Shown piece after piece: positions 1 through 11,376 of a stretch of 64,000 bases of DNA. The notes beneath the pieces were generated by a model. That model did not search any database. It was not told the origin of the DNA and saw nothing but the letters and a program-made list of their open reading frames with translations. The stretch covers positions 2,794,994-2,858,993 of the forward strand of contig JAVTVJ010000550.1 of assembly GCA_034509425.1 (NCBI GenBank), given 5' to 3'. The position numbers and the translations under genes were made by a program. The stretch's first letter is position 1. Each line of letters starts with the position of its first letter. The stretch is from Eopsaltria australis. Lineage: Eukaryota; Chordata; Aves; Passeriformes; Petroicidae.

Positions 1-1100
1 ATAACTGGTTATTTATGTCACCAAAATTTGAAATGAAAATTTACTGGAAAAAAAAGAAAATGCACCTTAAACTGCAACATCTGAAAACACTTCTATTGCT
101 GCTATCAGCCAGTAAAGGGTTATTTTCTTGTGTAAGCAATCTAATAAAGAGCTTTGAAATACAGAAGAAAAATGGTAACTTTCTAAAGGTTGTGCTACTG
201 GAGGCTAAGACAATACTGATTTACTTCCATAGCATCAGGTCCTAAAGGCTCTAAATACAGGTTGCACACAAAATGGGAATTACTGAACCTTGGATCCCCT
301 TACACCTTTCTTTGTTGCTGGTAGGTTGCCAGGATAATCCCCTATAAAATATCCAATACATAAATAGTAAAGTTATACATCACTTTTCCTAAAAGTTGAT
401 TCCACATCCATTCCTGATGCTCACTTATGCTGCTCCCACAGTCTCTCCAAACAGTCCATCAAACTAAGTTCTCTGATGCAGTCTGCAACACTCAAGTTCC
501 AATGCTCCACACTTTACTGGAACAGCTAGAAAGCATTCACCAAGCATAAAGGAGCCCTTTAAGATAGTACCAGGTGTTCCCTATTACTTGGTTGTTCCTG
601 CAGGCTGATGAAACCATTAATTTTGGTGTAGGCTCCTCAGAAAGCCATCAAGTGATTGCACATAGCCCAGTCACCAGACCTTGGAGAAAACAATAACCTG
701 ACAGATGTTAAGAGCTCATTTATTATTTGAAGGACTATATTTCTAACAATAATAGATACTGAGGCATCAACTTGGAAGTTTGTCATTTGGATTGCTCTCT
801 GAGGATCATTAATGTTTCTGGCAGCCTTCTGTGGCCATACAAGTGAGGCCTGTTATTTAAAAAGCAAACTGCAAAGGATTATAACATGGGACCAGCTTGG
901 GCGAAGACTAAATATTTGTCTGTTCTACATAAACACAGCCTAAACCAGAACAAAATGTAAACTTGCATTGTTTATCTAAGCCTGTTTAAATCAAGGTACC
1001 TTCTGTATTTAAAAAATGAAGAGAATATGTTAGTGCAATAATACATTACCATAAAGTGACACCACAAAAATAAGTGCATGGAAATGTTGAGATGATCATG

Positions 1101-1441
1101 AGAATTTGGGATTGTTTAGCCTGGAGAAGATAAAGCTTTGGGGTAACCTAATTGTGGCCTTCCAGTACCCAGTGGAGCCCACAAGGCAGATGGGGAGGGA
1201 CATTTTATAAGAGCATGTAGTGACAGGACAAGGGGGAACTGATTGAAACTGGAGAGGGTAGGTTTAGATTAGACATTAGGAAGGAATTTTAGACTGTTAA
1301 ATCTGGTAAGTCACTGGAACAAGGTTGTCTGTAGAAGCTGTGGATGCCCCATCCCTGGATTCAAGGTCAGGCTGGACAGGGCTTTGAGAAACCCGGTCTA
1401 GTGAAAGGTGTCCCTGCAACCCAAGCTATTCTGATTCCATT
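1101..1441 (+). mobile_element. CR1 LINE fragment, 3' end
   Basis: The sequence follows the CR1 3' region in order: an 'agcctggagaag' start, 'gcatgtagtgacaggacaa', 'ttagattagacattaggaag', 'cactggaacaaggt', 'gtggatgccccatccctgga', and a close near 'aagctattctgattcc'. It is 5'-truncated and diverged, which is usual for CR1. It lies in DCDC2 intron 2, antisense to that gene. The call rests on remembered consensus, not a RepeatMasker run. Confidence 0.85.
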
Positions 1442-3758
1442 AAGTATTTATAATAGTGGATTGACAAGATCTGTTTCTAGGAGCTTGGAATAGAGTAAGA
1501 CACTAAATTAAGCAGATGCTGAATCTTGGGGGCACAAAACTCTGAAAAGTCTTTTGCCACACCTGACATGAACAGCAGGAATAAGAGTACTACACCCTCT
1601 CCTGCTCTTTGACAGAGGCTTAGGCTAATGTTTGTCTAGAAGAGGAGAGATAATGAATGTCTTTGGGACAGCTCGGCTCTTGAAGGCATGTTTTACACCT
1701 GGTCTAGTTCAGGGGCCAAAAGAAAGATAAACGCTACATTAATGCAGGACACAGGGACACTGGTCTGCCAACGAGAGGGAAGAAAGGAGAAAGTATACAT
1801 TTTGTAAGAAAACTAAAAACCAACAAAACCAAACAGACAGAGGGAAATGCCTGCAGCAGGGGTGTTGCAAATGAGGTGTGTACAACACCTTTAATTTTGA
1901 AACTGGCAAGCATGTAGACAGGCAAGTATAATGCCACATAGCATAATGCAGAATTCCATGATGCATAAGAGAGAACTCTTACAGACATCCCATGTATGCT
2001 CTGGCTAGAGCATGTCATTAAGCTCTCTGAGTACAATCCAGAAAAATTCAGTATAAGCAACCCCAGCTGTCTCTGAACCCATGTTTTATAAAGATAACAC
2101 TATACTGTGATTAAAAAAGGAAAAAAAAAGTAAGAAAAACCCCACCACTTCCATACTATACATCTTTCTTCTCATTCATCTGACTGTTCTGTTCACAGAG
2201 TTTGGAGTAACTTCTGTCTGATCAATGTTAAACTATTTGTGGTTGTGAAAAGCAAGGTACCTAACTTCAAAATACAGAACTGTACATTAATAAAAGACCA
2301 AGTGCTCAGCCACAGTAAATCAATTTAGCTCCTTTGAAGTATATTTCTATATTTATATTTATATCTATATATTTAGTTCCACTAAACCATCCTGGTCCAC
2401 GGTTTAATTAAAGAATACATAGTTCTGCTCCTATTATGTTAGTAGGAGGCACCACAGTGTTGCAGTGTCTGGAATAGCCTGACCCCTCTGGCACTGCAGA
2501 GTTACATATTAACAACAAAGTGGTCTTGGGTGAAAGTTTGTTCTTACATTAAGAGACCAGCATCACTAGCCCCCTAACCCCTTTATTTTCTTTTCATTTC
2601 ACCAGCCACATTCTCTGATGATGTAAATCATCACCCATTTACGTCAGCAACTGCAAGCAGATTTACATTAATCAGTGGTCTGACCCCATTATGATTTTAT
2701 CTTTAAATTTTGTACATTTTCAGTTTGTTTGAAAAGACCCATTCAAGGGCAGCTTCCATTTCCTACTGACGAATGTTGCCAACAATTCATAATTTGTGGT
2801 GAGATTCTGATCTGAGGTGTTACATGACAACACACAGCAGCAACACAAAGTGTCCAGGGGAGGAAGGAGAAATTCAGAAAAAACTTTATGTAAGCTGGAA
2901 TTAATCAATTCAATGAGAATTTGCAAGGCAACAAGAGCTACACACAGTTGGAAATACACCATGGAATCACAGACACTCCAAAACACCATAATTTTTATTT
3001 TTGTATTCTTTAAAAAAAAGGCTTACACAGAGCCTCTTATAGCAGTATGGATTTTACTTACTTCAGAGAGGAGTTACCATCTGTGAAATGGGAAAAACAA
3101 AGTATGGGAAAAACAAAACAGCTAAACTCAGCACAGGTTAGGTTCTGGGAACAGGAATCACTCTGTGGTGTTAGAGGATTCTGTAAAAACTTGAATCTCA
3201 GAACACATTGTACAGAGTCTCTTGAAGTCCAGCTTTCATCTTCAGTCATAATACACTGGGGTTGAACTTGTGATTAGCTCTGAGTGCCTCCTAACAGCCC
3301 TTTGTAAATGGAAACACAGCACATCAGCATCCAACTGAAGCAAGGCAAAAAATCCATATCCTCATAGCTGTTTGTTTTTAACAACATCCTATATATTTTT
3401 CCCTTATAATATATGTTAAATGCAACTATATTCTAACTATTTACAAAATTTAACAAACACAAATATAACACATAAGAAACACATACAACACATTGCTCAA
3501 TCTACTTTAGGTACTTACATCTTCCAGTGTTGACTGTTGAAAAAAAACCCAAAAACAAAGCTAAATGATCAGCAGCCAAAGCATTACCTCAGGCATACTG
3601 TCATATTTTTGTAAGAAAACCATTTTGAATTAGTCTGTGCATATCCACACATGTATACTTGAATATAATGTGAGTGTATGCATAAATATATACACACTTC
3701 AATACAATTTTCATTTAAAAAATTTCTGTTACATTTATGTTCAGCTGACTACATAAGA

Positions 3759-3890
3759 ACAAACTAGAACAGAAAGTTTTTTAAAGCTATTCCAGCACAG
3801 GAAACATCTATTTCATAGAAACGTGACTTTTTTTTTTTCTGAAAGGCATTTTTACACATATTGACAAAAGATGCAGAGTCAAACTCATTA
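3759..3890. repeat. Dispersed direct repeat, copy A
   Basis: About 132 bp that recur in the same orientation at 5138-5269. Shared blocks include 'aaactaga', 'taaagctatt', 'gcacaggaaacat', 'ctatttcatagaaac', 'tgactttttttt', 'ttttacacat' and 'tgcagagt', with small indels between them. The two copies are about 1.38 kb apart. I do not recognise the family; it could be a local segmental duplication or two copies of an old interspersed repeat. Confidence 0.8.
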
Positions 3891-4565
3891 AATAACAAAA
3901 AACATGCCACTACTTTTTAGAACACTGTGGATGGGCTTGCTTATGCAATCTTTCTAACTTCAGTAGGTGTTACATTGGGAAGAGAATGTCACACATATGG
4001 CATTAAAGGGAAATCATCATTGAGAAAGGCTGTTCTTGTAAGGACTCTGAGCAAGGCAAACATTGGTTTGAAGTACACAGATAAAAAATAATGGTTTTGA
4101 CTTTGTTCTTCAGATATGTGCTAACCAGTAAAAGGTAAGAAACATAATCCCTAAAATGGAGATGTATCAAAATTAAATTTATTTGTTTTGGTTGGTGTGA
4201 ACCTATTTGCTGATCCCCATGCATAGAATTTTTGCTTCTATGAATGCTCCACTATACTTCTCAACACTTGTTATAAAAATATAGGCTGGAAAGTGGGACA
4301 GACTCAGAAAACTACCCAACGTACTGTTGGCTACTTAGGACTTGCAAGAGGCATGTGACACTTCACTTTCGTTGTATACAAGGAAAGTATACAGTTCATA
4401 GATTAGTATTTTAACTGGCCTCTGAACATGCCAGTCTGCATATTCAGTTTTTTAAAAGATGATTTTTATGCACTTGAGAATAGGTTCAAATACAAATGTG
4501 CCATTCTTAGCTTTTCTTTTCCTTTCAGTGTACATTAAATAACTAGACATGCTAAACAGAGGCCT

Positions 4566-4588
4566 GGCAGCACTTTCACAGTGCTGCC
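4566..4588. repeat. Short perfect hairpin, 9-bp stem
   Basis: The arms GGCAGCACT and AGTGCTGCC are perfect reverse complements around a 5-nt loop (TTCAC). It lies in DCDC2 intron 2. It is too short to call as a microRNA precursor. Confidence 0.6.
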
Positions 4589-5137
4589 ATGAAGACATAC
4601 ACCAGTTAGCCATAGCTAAGAAATGGTATCACTATCTGATTTATTTTGTTTCCTTACCAGAAGTGTCTCCCCATCAAAGGGGGCAAAAAACAACCACATG
4701 ATTTACAGGATAACATGTATTCACAAAGCCATACTGGACAGCCACAAAGCAGCAGTCAGAAAACATAATGTGTCTGAACCAGATGCTCTGTGCTGGTTTG
4801 ATTTGTATGGGTTTAAGAGCTGGCCTTTCTTATTGCTACTAATGTGCTATGAACATCTCACTCGTTACTCATGTCACTTTATAACTAACCTTTTGAAGCT
4901 TTAAATATTTCAACACAATGTCACATTCCAAATTTATCAGCTCATGCAATGAGCCATGGCTTTGCCAGTTTGTTACAATGCCCTGTTTGTTAATCAATGT
5001 GCCCAGGAAAATTGAGAACAAATATTTACATTTCCCTGGGGCAGACCTGGGGTCAAAAGAACCAAAACCCCATTGATACACACCATCACCACCCTGTGAT
5101 GTGAAAGAAAGGAATGTTCAAGGCTCAGTGATCAAAA

Positions 5138-5269
5138 CCAAACTAGAGCAATAAGTTTTCTAAAGCTATTACGGCACAGGAAACATGTTATCTATTTCAT
5201 AGAAACATGACTTTTTTTTAATGGACATTTTTTACACATTGACCAAAGTTGCAGAGTTAAACTCACTGA
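5138..5269. repeat. Dispersed direct repeat, copy B
   Basis: Partner of the repeat at 3759-3890. This copy has a 4-base insertion between 'ggaaacat' and 'ctatttcatagaaac' and a shorter T run. Both lie in DCDC2 intron 2. Confidence 0.8.
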
Positions 5270-7877
5270 GGTGTTTGGCTGGTACAAAACCATTTCAGTT
5301 ATCCTACACAGTAACTAACCTGGATAATCCACATTTCCCTGGCAACTCTGCACTGCTAGATGGTACTCTGCATAGTACAAAAAAGCCTTGAGCCAGAGAC
5401 TATAAGACTTTCTGCTGGTGTGGATATACAGCAACATTCATGCTGCTATTAAATGAGCAATAGGTCACAACACCACGGCAACACACGAACTTCTCAGCTC
5501 TCATAAAACATGGATGAGCTAAAAATGAGCTATTCCACAGCAGACAGTAATGTAGTGACTAAGGGAGCCTTCTAGACTGCAAAGCTCCTACAAAATTCCC
5601 AGAGAGTTTAAAGCCAACCTGTTCACCCGCGAGGTAAATCACCCTCCTTTTCAGCCACGGTAAGTGAAATGGTACATCCTGCAGTAAATCTCACCTCAGC
5701 TAATTACACCCTGGAAAGAAAAAGTTTTCAGTCTGGATCTGCTATAATTTTAGGACATTGGACTAGTGGCCGAATCTTCTGCTGGAATAAGTCAGACAAT
5801 GGCATGGCCTTACCTGCCCAGACACAGCCTGTGCAGTGCTCCAAAATAGATCACACCTGTGTTCCCTCTGTATCCCAAGAATAGCTCCCATTTCTTCTCT
5901 GAGTTGCATGATGCTGTATCCACACTGCTTCCAACACACATGATGATGGCATCAGTAATGCAGAGTTTATTCAAGCAAAACAGATCCTGATATTAATTTC
6001 TGACACTGACATGATAGTGTCAGTTTTGACTTGTCTTACCTTTTGCATTTTGTGTATTTTTCCCAAATTCCTTAGACTTAATTAAAACAAGAGGAAGGCT
6101 CTGGCCTTTATGGCTCATCAGAAGGATCTGAATCTAGGAACAGTCAAAAGCTGAAGAACAAAAATCAATCCCACAGAAAATATATTTTTTTCTTCACAAT
6201 TTTTAATCAAAGGTGAAAGTTGTTAATGGTTCAGGTAAGTCAATTTATATACAGCAATGAATTGTTAATGAAATTAACACATGTGTCATTAAAAACTTCA
6301 GTACTGGCACCTCTTCACTTGCCCCCAAGCCTCCTCATAGACCAGGAAGACCAGTTACCCTACTGAACAAGGCAGGTGTTAACCAAGGAAGAGAACAACT
6401 TTCAAGTTTCAGATCAAACTCAATACAGACCGTGGAATTCTCCAGTGACATGAACCAAAGTCTTTCTGCATCTCAAAAATTCACTAAGTCCATCTGTAAG
6501 CAAGCTGCTAATTAAAATACTTGAAATTGCACAGTTCAGGTATACAGAACTATATAAAGAGAAATTTTATGCATTCATAGGTCCAATTAGGGAAAAAAGG
6601 GCACAGCTTATCTTCTAACTGGATGTCTAGGCAGTTCTTCTCTGGTTCCTCCTGGCATTGAATTGTGAACACTCAGAAAAAGTATTTGTTTTGTATGTCT
6701 TCTTGTGCTAATTATGTTACCAGGATACTAAAAACCAAACAATGGCATATCACATTTAACTATTAAAGATGCTGCTCAGGAGATAAAAGTCATATACCAC
6801 ATTTTTTTAATCTTTGCATTTTAGTAGTCTTATTCCCTAAAATACACTTACAGCAGAATTACCAAATAATTTCGCATGAGAAAATGAGAGAATTCTCCCT
6901 CAATCTGTGACACCAGAAGTAATCAAACAGGTCAGATATGGAGTAGCAGGAGGGTTTCATTTTGCATTCTGGCAAAGGAATATGAAATGAACTTTTATAC
7001 ACAACTTGTTAGCAGCCATACAGTATTTTGTGTTTAGCAATTTTGCAATTTAGCAATTTTGGGTAGCACAAAAAATGTTTGAGTTTTTTAGTTCTTAGGA
7101 AAGAAGCTGGAAAGAGTATCTTACGTAGATACATTGTTTTGACATCAAAAGTCTGTAATTTGCACAGCCTGGGATAATTTCTAATATCTATTCACTCCCT
7201 TTTACAAAACTATCTTCTGTACAAAGAAAATGTCAATGAACCTTTTCTAATTGACAGTTAGATGTTAAACTGAATCAAGAGCCTGATAATTGAAAAATGA
7301 CAAGACTTTTCTTATGATTAAACATGTATGCATTTTGTCAGACATGATAAATAGTAGTTTTGAAATGAAAAATAATTATAACTACTATGAGTTTTCTTGA
7401 GAAGGTACTTGAAAAGGAATCACTCATGTTATGTTAGATACAAGGTATACCCAGCATGAATATACCAAAATAATTTGTGAAACCAAGACAAGATCATAAA
7501 CTTCCAAAATACAATTTTTACAGGTAAGTCCAATCATACTACTGCTGAGAGATGAGTGGTGACTTTGTCTAGCAACAAAGCATGAAGAAAAACAATTGCC
7601 TTAATGATACTAGAATAATTTAATTTTGAAATATGGAGGAACAGAGGGAAACACAGGATTTGCTAGTCCTCAAAATACTTTTATACCATCAGCTTAGATG
7701 TTTTTGAGGAAAATTTTAGTGCTAAGTTCATACCTACCTAGTCTCAAACATTGTATTTTCTACTCACACTCCCCTGTCATGTTGTTAGCCTCTTCAGTTG
7801 GCACTGGACAACAGGGAACCTTTCCTGTCCCAGGATCTCAGCAAGAACACAGTGGCCAACTGACCTGCACTGAGATC

Positions 7878-7903
7878 TAACAATTAACTATTGTTAATTG
7901 TTA
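7878..7903. repeat. Perfect 11-bp inverted repeat with HNF1-like half sites
   Basis: TAACAATTAAC and GTTAATTGTTA are perfect reverse complements separated by a 4-nt loop (TATT). The right arm plus the following AG resembles the HNF1 palindrome (GTTAATNATTAAC) with two mismatches. Whether any factor binds it is unknown; it could be a chance AT-rich palindrome. Confidence 0.55.
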
Positions 7904-10550
7904 AGTCTGGTCCACAAGACCCACAACAGCTGCTAAGTGATGGGCTGTACCTGGAGACCACCCGTAGCAGACATTCTGCCAGTAACATTTTCATTCTGCA
8001 GTCACACCTCACCACAGGCACAAACACGTTTTGTGAAGCTCCCTAGCAAGCAAAAGCGCTTTACTCCATGTCCTAGCCCACGTCTGTGTCATCTAGAATG
8101 TGAGCAATATGAGAACTGAGATGCACTGGATCACAAAAAGAAGTTTTAAATTTTAAAAATGTTCAGACATTCATTCAAATCCTTGCGATTAGTAAGTGTT
8201 TTCACTAGGGAGAGATGTTCTGGAGGTGTATGCAGATATAACTATACAGGTCATACATGTAGGAAAGCTTTGGAGAATCTTTACTAATCCTCTGAAGAAT
8301 CATTGGTAAAAATATTGATTATTCCTTTCAACAAATACTCCTACAAATGTGACCACACCTAAACCACATGAGAAAACAAAAAGTTGCAGTCGAAAAGGAG
8401 TTAGGGAACAATAGAATAACTTCATGTAAAACAGTGAAAAACTGATTTATCAATGGAAAAATGTGACATAGTTCTGTCAGAGATGCCCACACAATCACCT
8501 TGTCCTAGAAGTCCAGGAGAAAAAGTGAAGTGCAGACAAAAAAACTCAATGTTCTCACTACCTAAGATCAATCAGGTACAAATGTACCAACAGTAGAGTA
8601 GCTTACTGCAGGCCTACTGTGGCCTTCTCATAACAGTCGCTGTTTCATACAGACACTATAACCTTCCTTTTTTCTCTCAGTTGCAAGACACTGGTTCTTC
8701 AATACCAAAATACTTCTGCTTTTCTTAGGTACCTGTAGTTCTTTGCTATTACAGTGTCACATGGCAAAGTTCATTTACTACAGTGTGTTCAAAGAGTTGT
8801 TGGTCATAATAAGTCAAAGAAGAAAGGAGGTTCCAGCTGAACAGATCTTTATGAAGCAAAGAGAGTTTAAAATAAATGTTTTAGTACAGGATTTGCAAAT
8901 GCAAAAGCTCAGTTGATTCTTCAGCAGCTTGCCCAGCCCTAATGGCAAGTAAAATTCATCTTTTTGAGTGCAGAGGGAGAGACCACCTAGATCAGACAGT
9001 GCATAGGGAAATATAAATGTCCACATTTTCCACATTATAATTGGAAAATAACATTTGGTACCTTTTAAAAACAATTAAGCTTATAATAAACAACTGGCAA
9101 CTGTGTTGGTCCGTATTTTCTCAAGAGATTAATTGTTAGATTCCTCAAGCACATAATTTAATGTCTATTTGGACTTGCACATCACCTTTGGTACAAAAGG
9201 GATCTCTCTTGCAAAACAAGAAGCTCATTTGCCAAAAGAAGTGATGGAAGGAAACGTAGCCAAGAAAGTTTGTAGCAAAGCTTTAGCTTGGGTCAGGATT
9301 ACATCTTTTTACTATTTTGCCTACCAGTAACACAACTGTTCAAATTTTGAGATGTATTATTACAGAATGATGGCTCTGCCAGAGGATTTAAATCATATCC
9401 TGAATATCAATTTTTTCTTGCTTAATTCTAGTTGGACACACATTTTCTAGTTATATGCAAATTGAGATGCTGCCTTTAAAGAACAACATTAAAGTGCGCC
9501 CAAAAGCAGATGTCAAGCATTTGGCAGTTAGTAACTAAAACAAAAGAAAACACACAGCTGCATACAAGTACACAATGTACAGCTGCTGCATAAAGTTTTC
9601 TTCGTTTTGATTCCCTGCACAGTACCCAGATTCAGAAATAGGTATTTGTAACTGTTTTAGTGGAGAAAATGCTAAATTACACGTGCTTGACACAACCAGA
9701 ACTGACATCCTTGTACTTAAGCATCATAGGAATACTGCTGCCTCTCTTGGTCCTAAAACAAATCTTGGGTTTTGATTTCTAAGTGAATGCCTGAAAAAAA
9801 AGGTAAAACCAGAACTTGCTGCCTTATATCATAGTAACAAAAACTGATTTAGGCATTAAAACTTCTGTTACTTGTCCCCTGAGAGTTCATTCCTAGGATT
9901 AAATTATTAGGGCATGAAGATAGTTGTATTATTCATAAACCCAGATAAAAATCTGTAGACTACTACTATGTTTCATCTCATTTTCATGACTCCTCTCCCC
10001 AAATAAATCAATCATGTTAAGGTTAAATTCAGCACAGGGATTTAAGCTCTCTACAAGGAGACAGCAGAGATTGCAAACATAAGTCAAATATGAAGAAGAA
10101 AGCTGAGATAATGGAGGGTTTATACTGGGTTACTTCAAAGCCCCCAGAGATGGCTAAAAGTGTTAAGATAATATACAATAAGCACTGAATCCAGACAAAA
10201 TAATAAAAGCCTCTTTTATCAAACAACTGTAAGTAAAAAACTCACAACTTCTACAACTACTTCTCCAACTGCACAGACCTTCTGTTATATCAAAAATCTT
10301 CTAAGGTTTTGCAGCAATATAATCAGCCTTAAAACCGACCTTAAAAAGCAAGCCTGTAGTTGTACTGATAACTATCCAACTAAGAGTAAATTTACAGGGT
10401 AAGTCACATCAAATCTTCAACTTTAACTTCATCTTCCTGTTAAGTGAGCCCATTAAAAAAAATACAGGTGACAAGTTATGCTCAATCATAAAATTGTTGT
10501 ATTTCATAACCTCTGAATAAGAAGTATCTGAGTATCACAGTAAATGTCAT

Positions 10551-10603
10551 TAGATCAATTTGATCTAAATTAGATCAAATTAGATCCTCAATTCTGAGGA
10601 TCT
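10551..10603. repeat. Cluster of GATC-containing palindromes
   Basis: Two inverted repeats lie side by side. TAGATCAA-T-TTGATCTA occupies 10551-10567. AGATCCTCA-ATTC-TGAGGATCT occupies 10582-10603, with a perfect 9-bp stem. Two further 'ttagatc' units lie between them. No gene function is inferred. Confidence 0.6.
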
Positions 10604-11251
10604 TCTAGTACGAAGTGTCCCACTGTCTGAAGACACATGCTATACAAACCACTGAACTGCTGAAAATGTGGCCTGAGAGCACAAGGCAAAAGAAACTGAA
10701 AACCAAGGGAGCTGATGTTTCTTGTGAAGCAGAAGCTGCAATTCAAATGTTTGTTGGGAATCGCTGCTACCTCCATACACAATAAAACAGTAAAAATAAT
10801 GCAGAGCCGTGTGTCTCACACAAATCCACATATGGTGCTTTTTGAAGCTTGCAGTTACCTCCTCTGACTACAGCGTAGCGCTGTTGAAGAGAAACAAGTG
10901 AGCTTGGCAAATTGTGGACTACAACTAGCAAGAAGTTTACAACTAACATTGGCATTTTTCAAACAAAAATGTCCCTTCTTCAGAGGAAATACCAAGTTTT
11001 GAAGAAAATTTGCTGGTCAAAAGCTCCCAAAATTCTCATTCCTACCATTTTTTTTCTGCAAGTACAAATCTCCCTTAGGTTTACAACCAGATTCAATGAA
11101 GACAACAGGAGATCATTTTTTCTTACTGAGTTTTTAACTGGATATGGCAATTTAGAAAGCTGAGCAGAAGACAGTCAGTATATCAAGCTCAGAGCAACTA
11201 GAGTAATAATCACTGGAGAAATATGTGCAGAATGGTAGATACTGTATTATT

Positions 11252-11291
11252 ATTAAATTAAATTAAATTAAATTAAATTAAATTAAATTAA
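11252..11291. repeat. (AAATT)n pentanucleotide microsatellite
   Basis: About eight near-perfect AAATT units lie 86 bp on the intron-2 side of the DCDC2 exon 2 donor. The tract is uninterrupted after its first unit, so it is probably length-polymorphic. Confidence 0.9.
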
Positions 11292-11376
11292 TGTATATCA
11301 AAAAATCAGGCATAAATGCAGCCATGTCACTAACATAAACTGCAGGGTTACTTTTTCAATATTTCAGCCATCTTAC

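Larger units (their letters stand above)
1..11376 (-). other. DCDC2: DCDC2 intron 2 (partial), no further exon seen
   Basis: This AT-rich stretch lies 3' of DCDC2 coding exon 2 on the minus strand, so it is intron 2 running off the left edge. I looked on the minus strand for the next exon, which should carry the linker and the second doublecortin domain, and did not find it. Short open frames here have no recognisable protein similarity. It contains a CR1 fragment, a dispersed pair of about 132-bp repeats, small palindromes and an (AAATT)n tract, each listed separately. I see nothing else. Confidence 0.75.

Noticed and set aside
4566..4588. Hairpin considered as a microRNA precursor
   Set aside because: The stem is only 9 bp. 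Flanking sequence does not extend the pairing to the roughly 30 bp a precursor needs.
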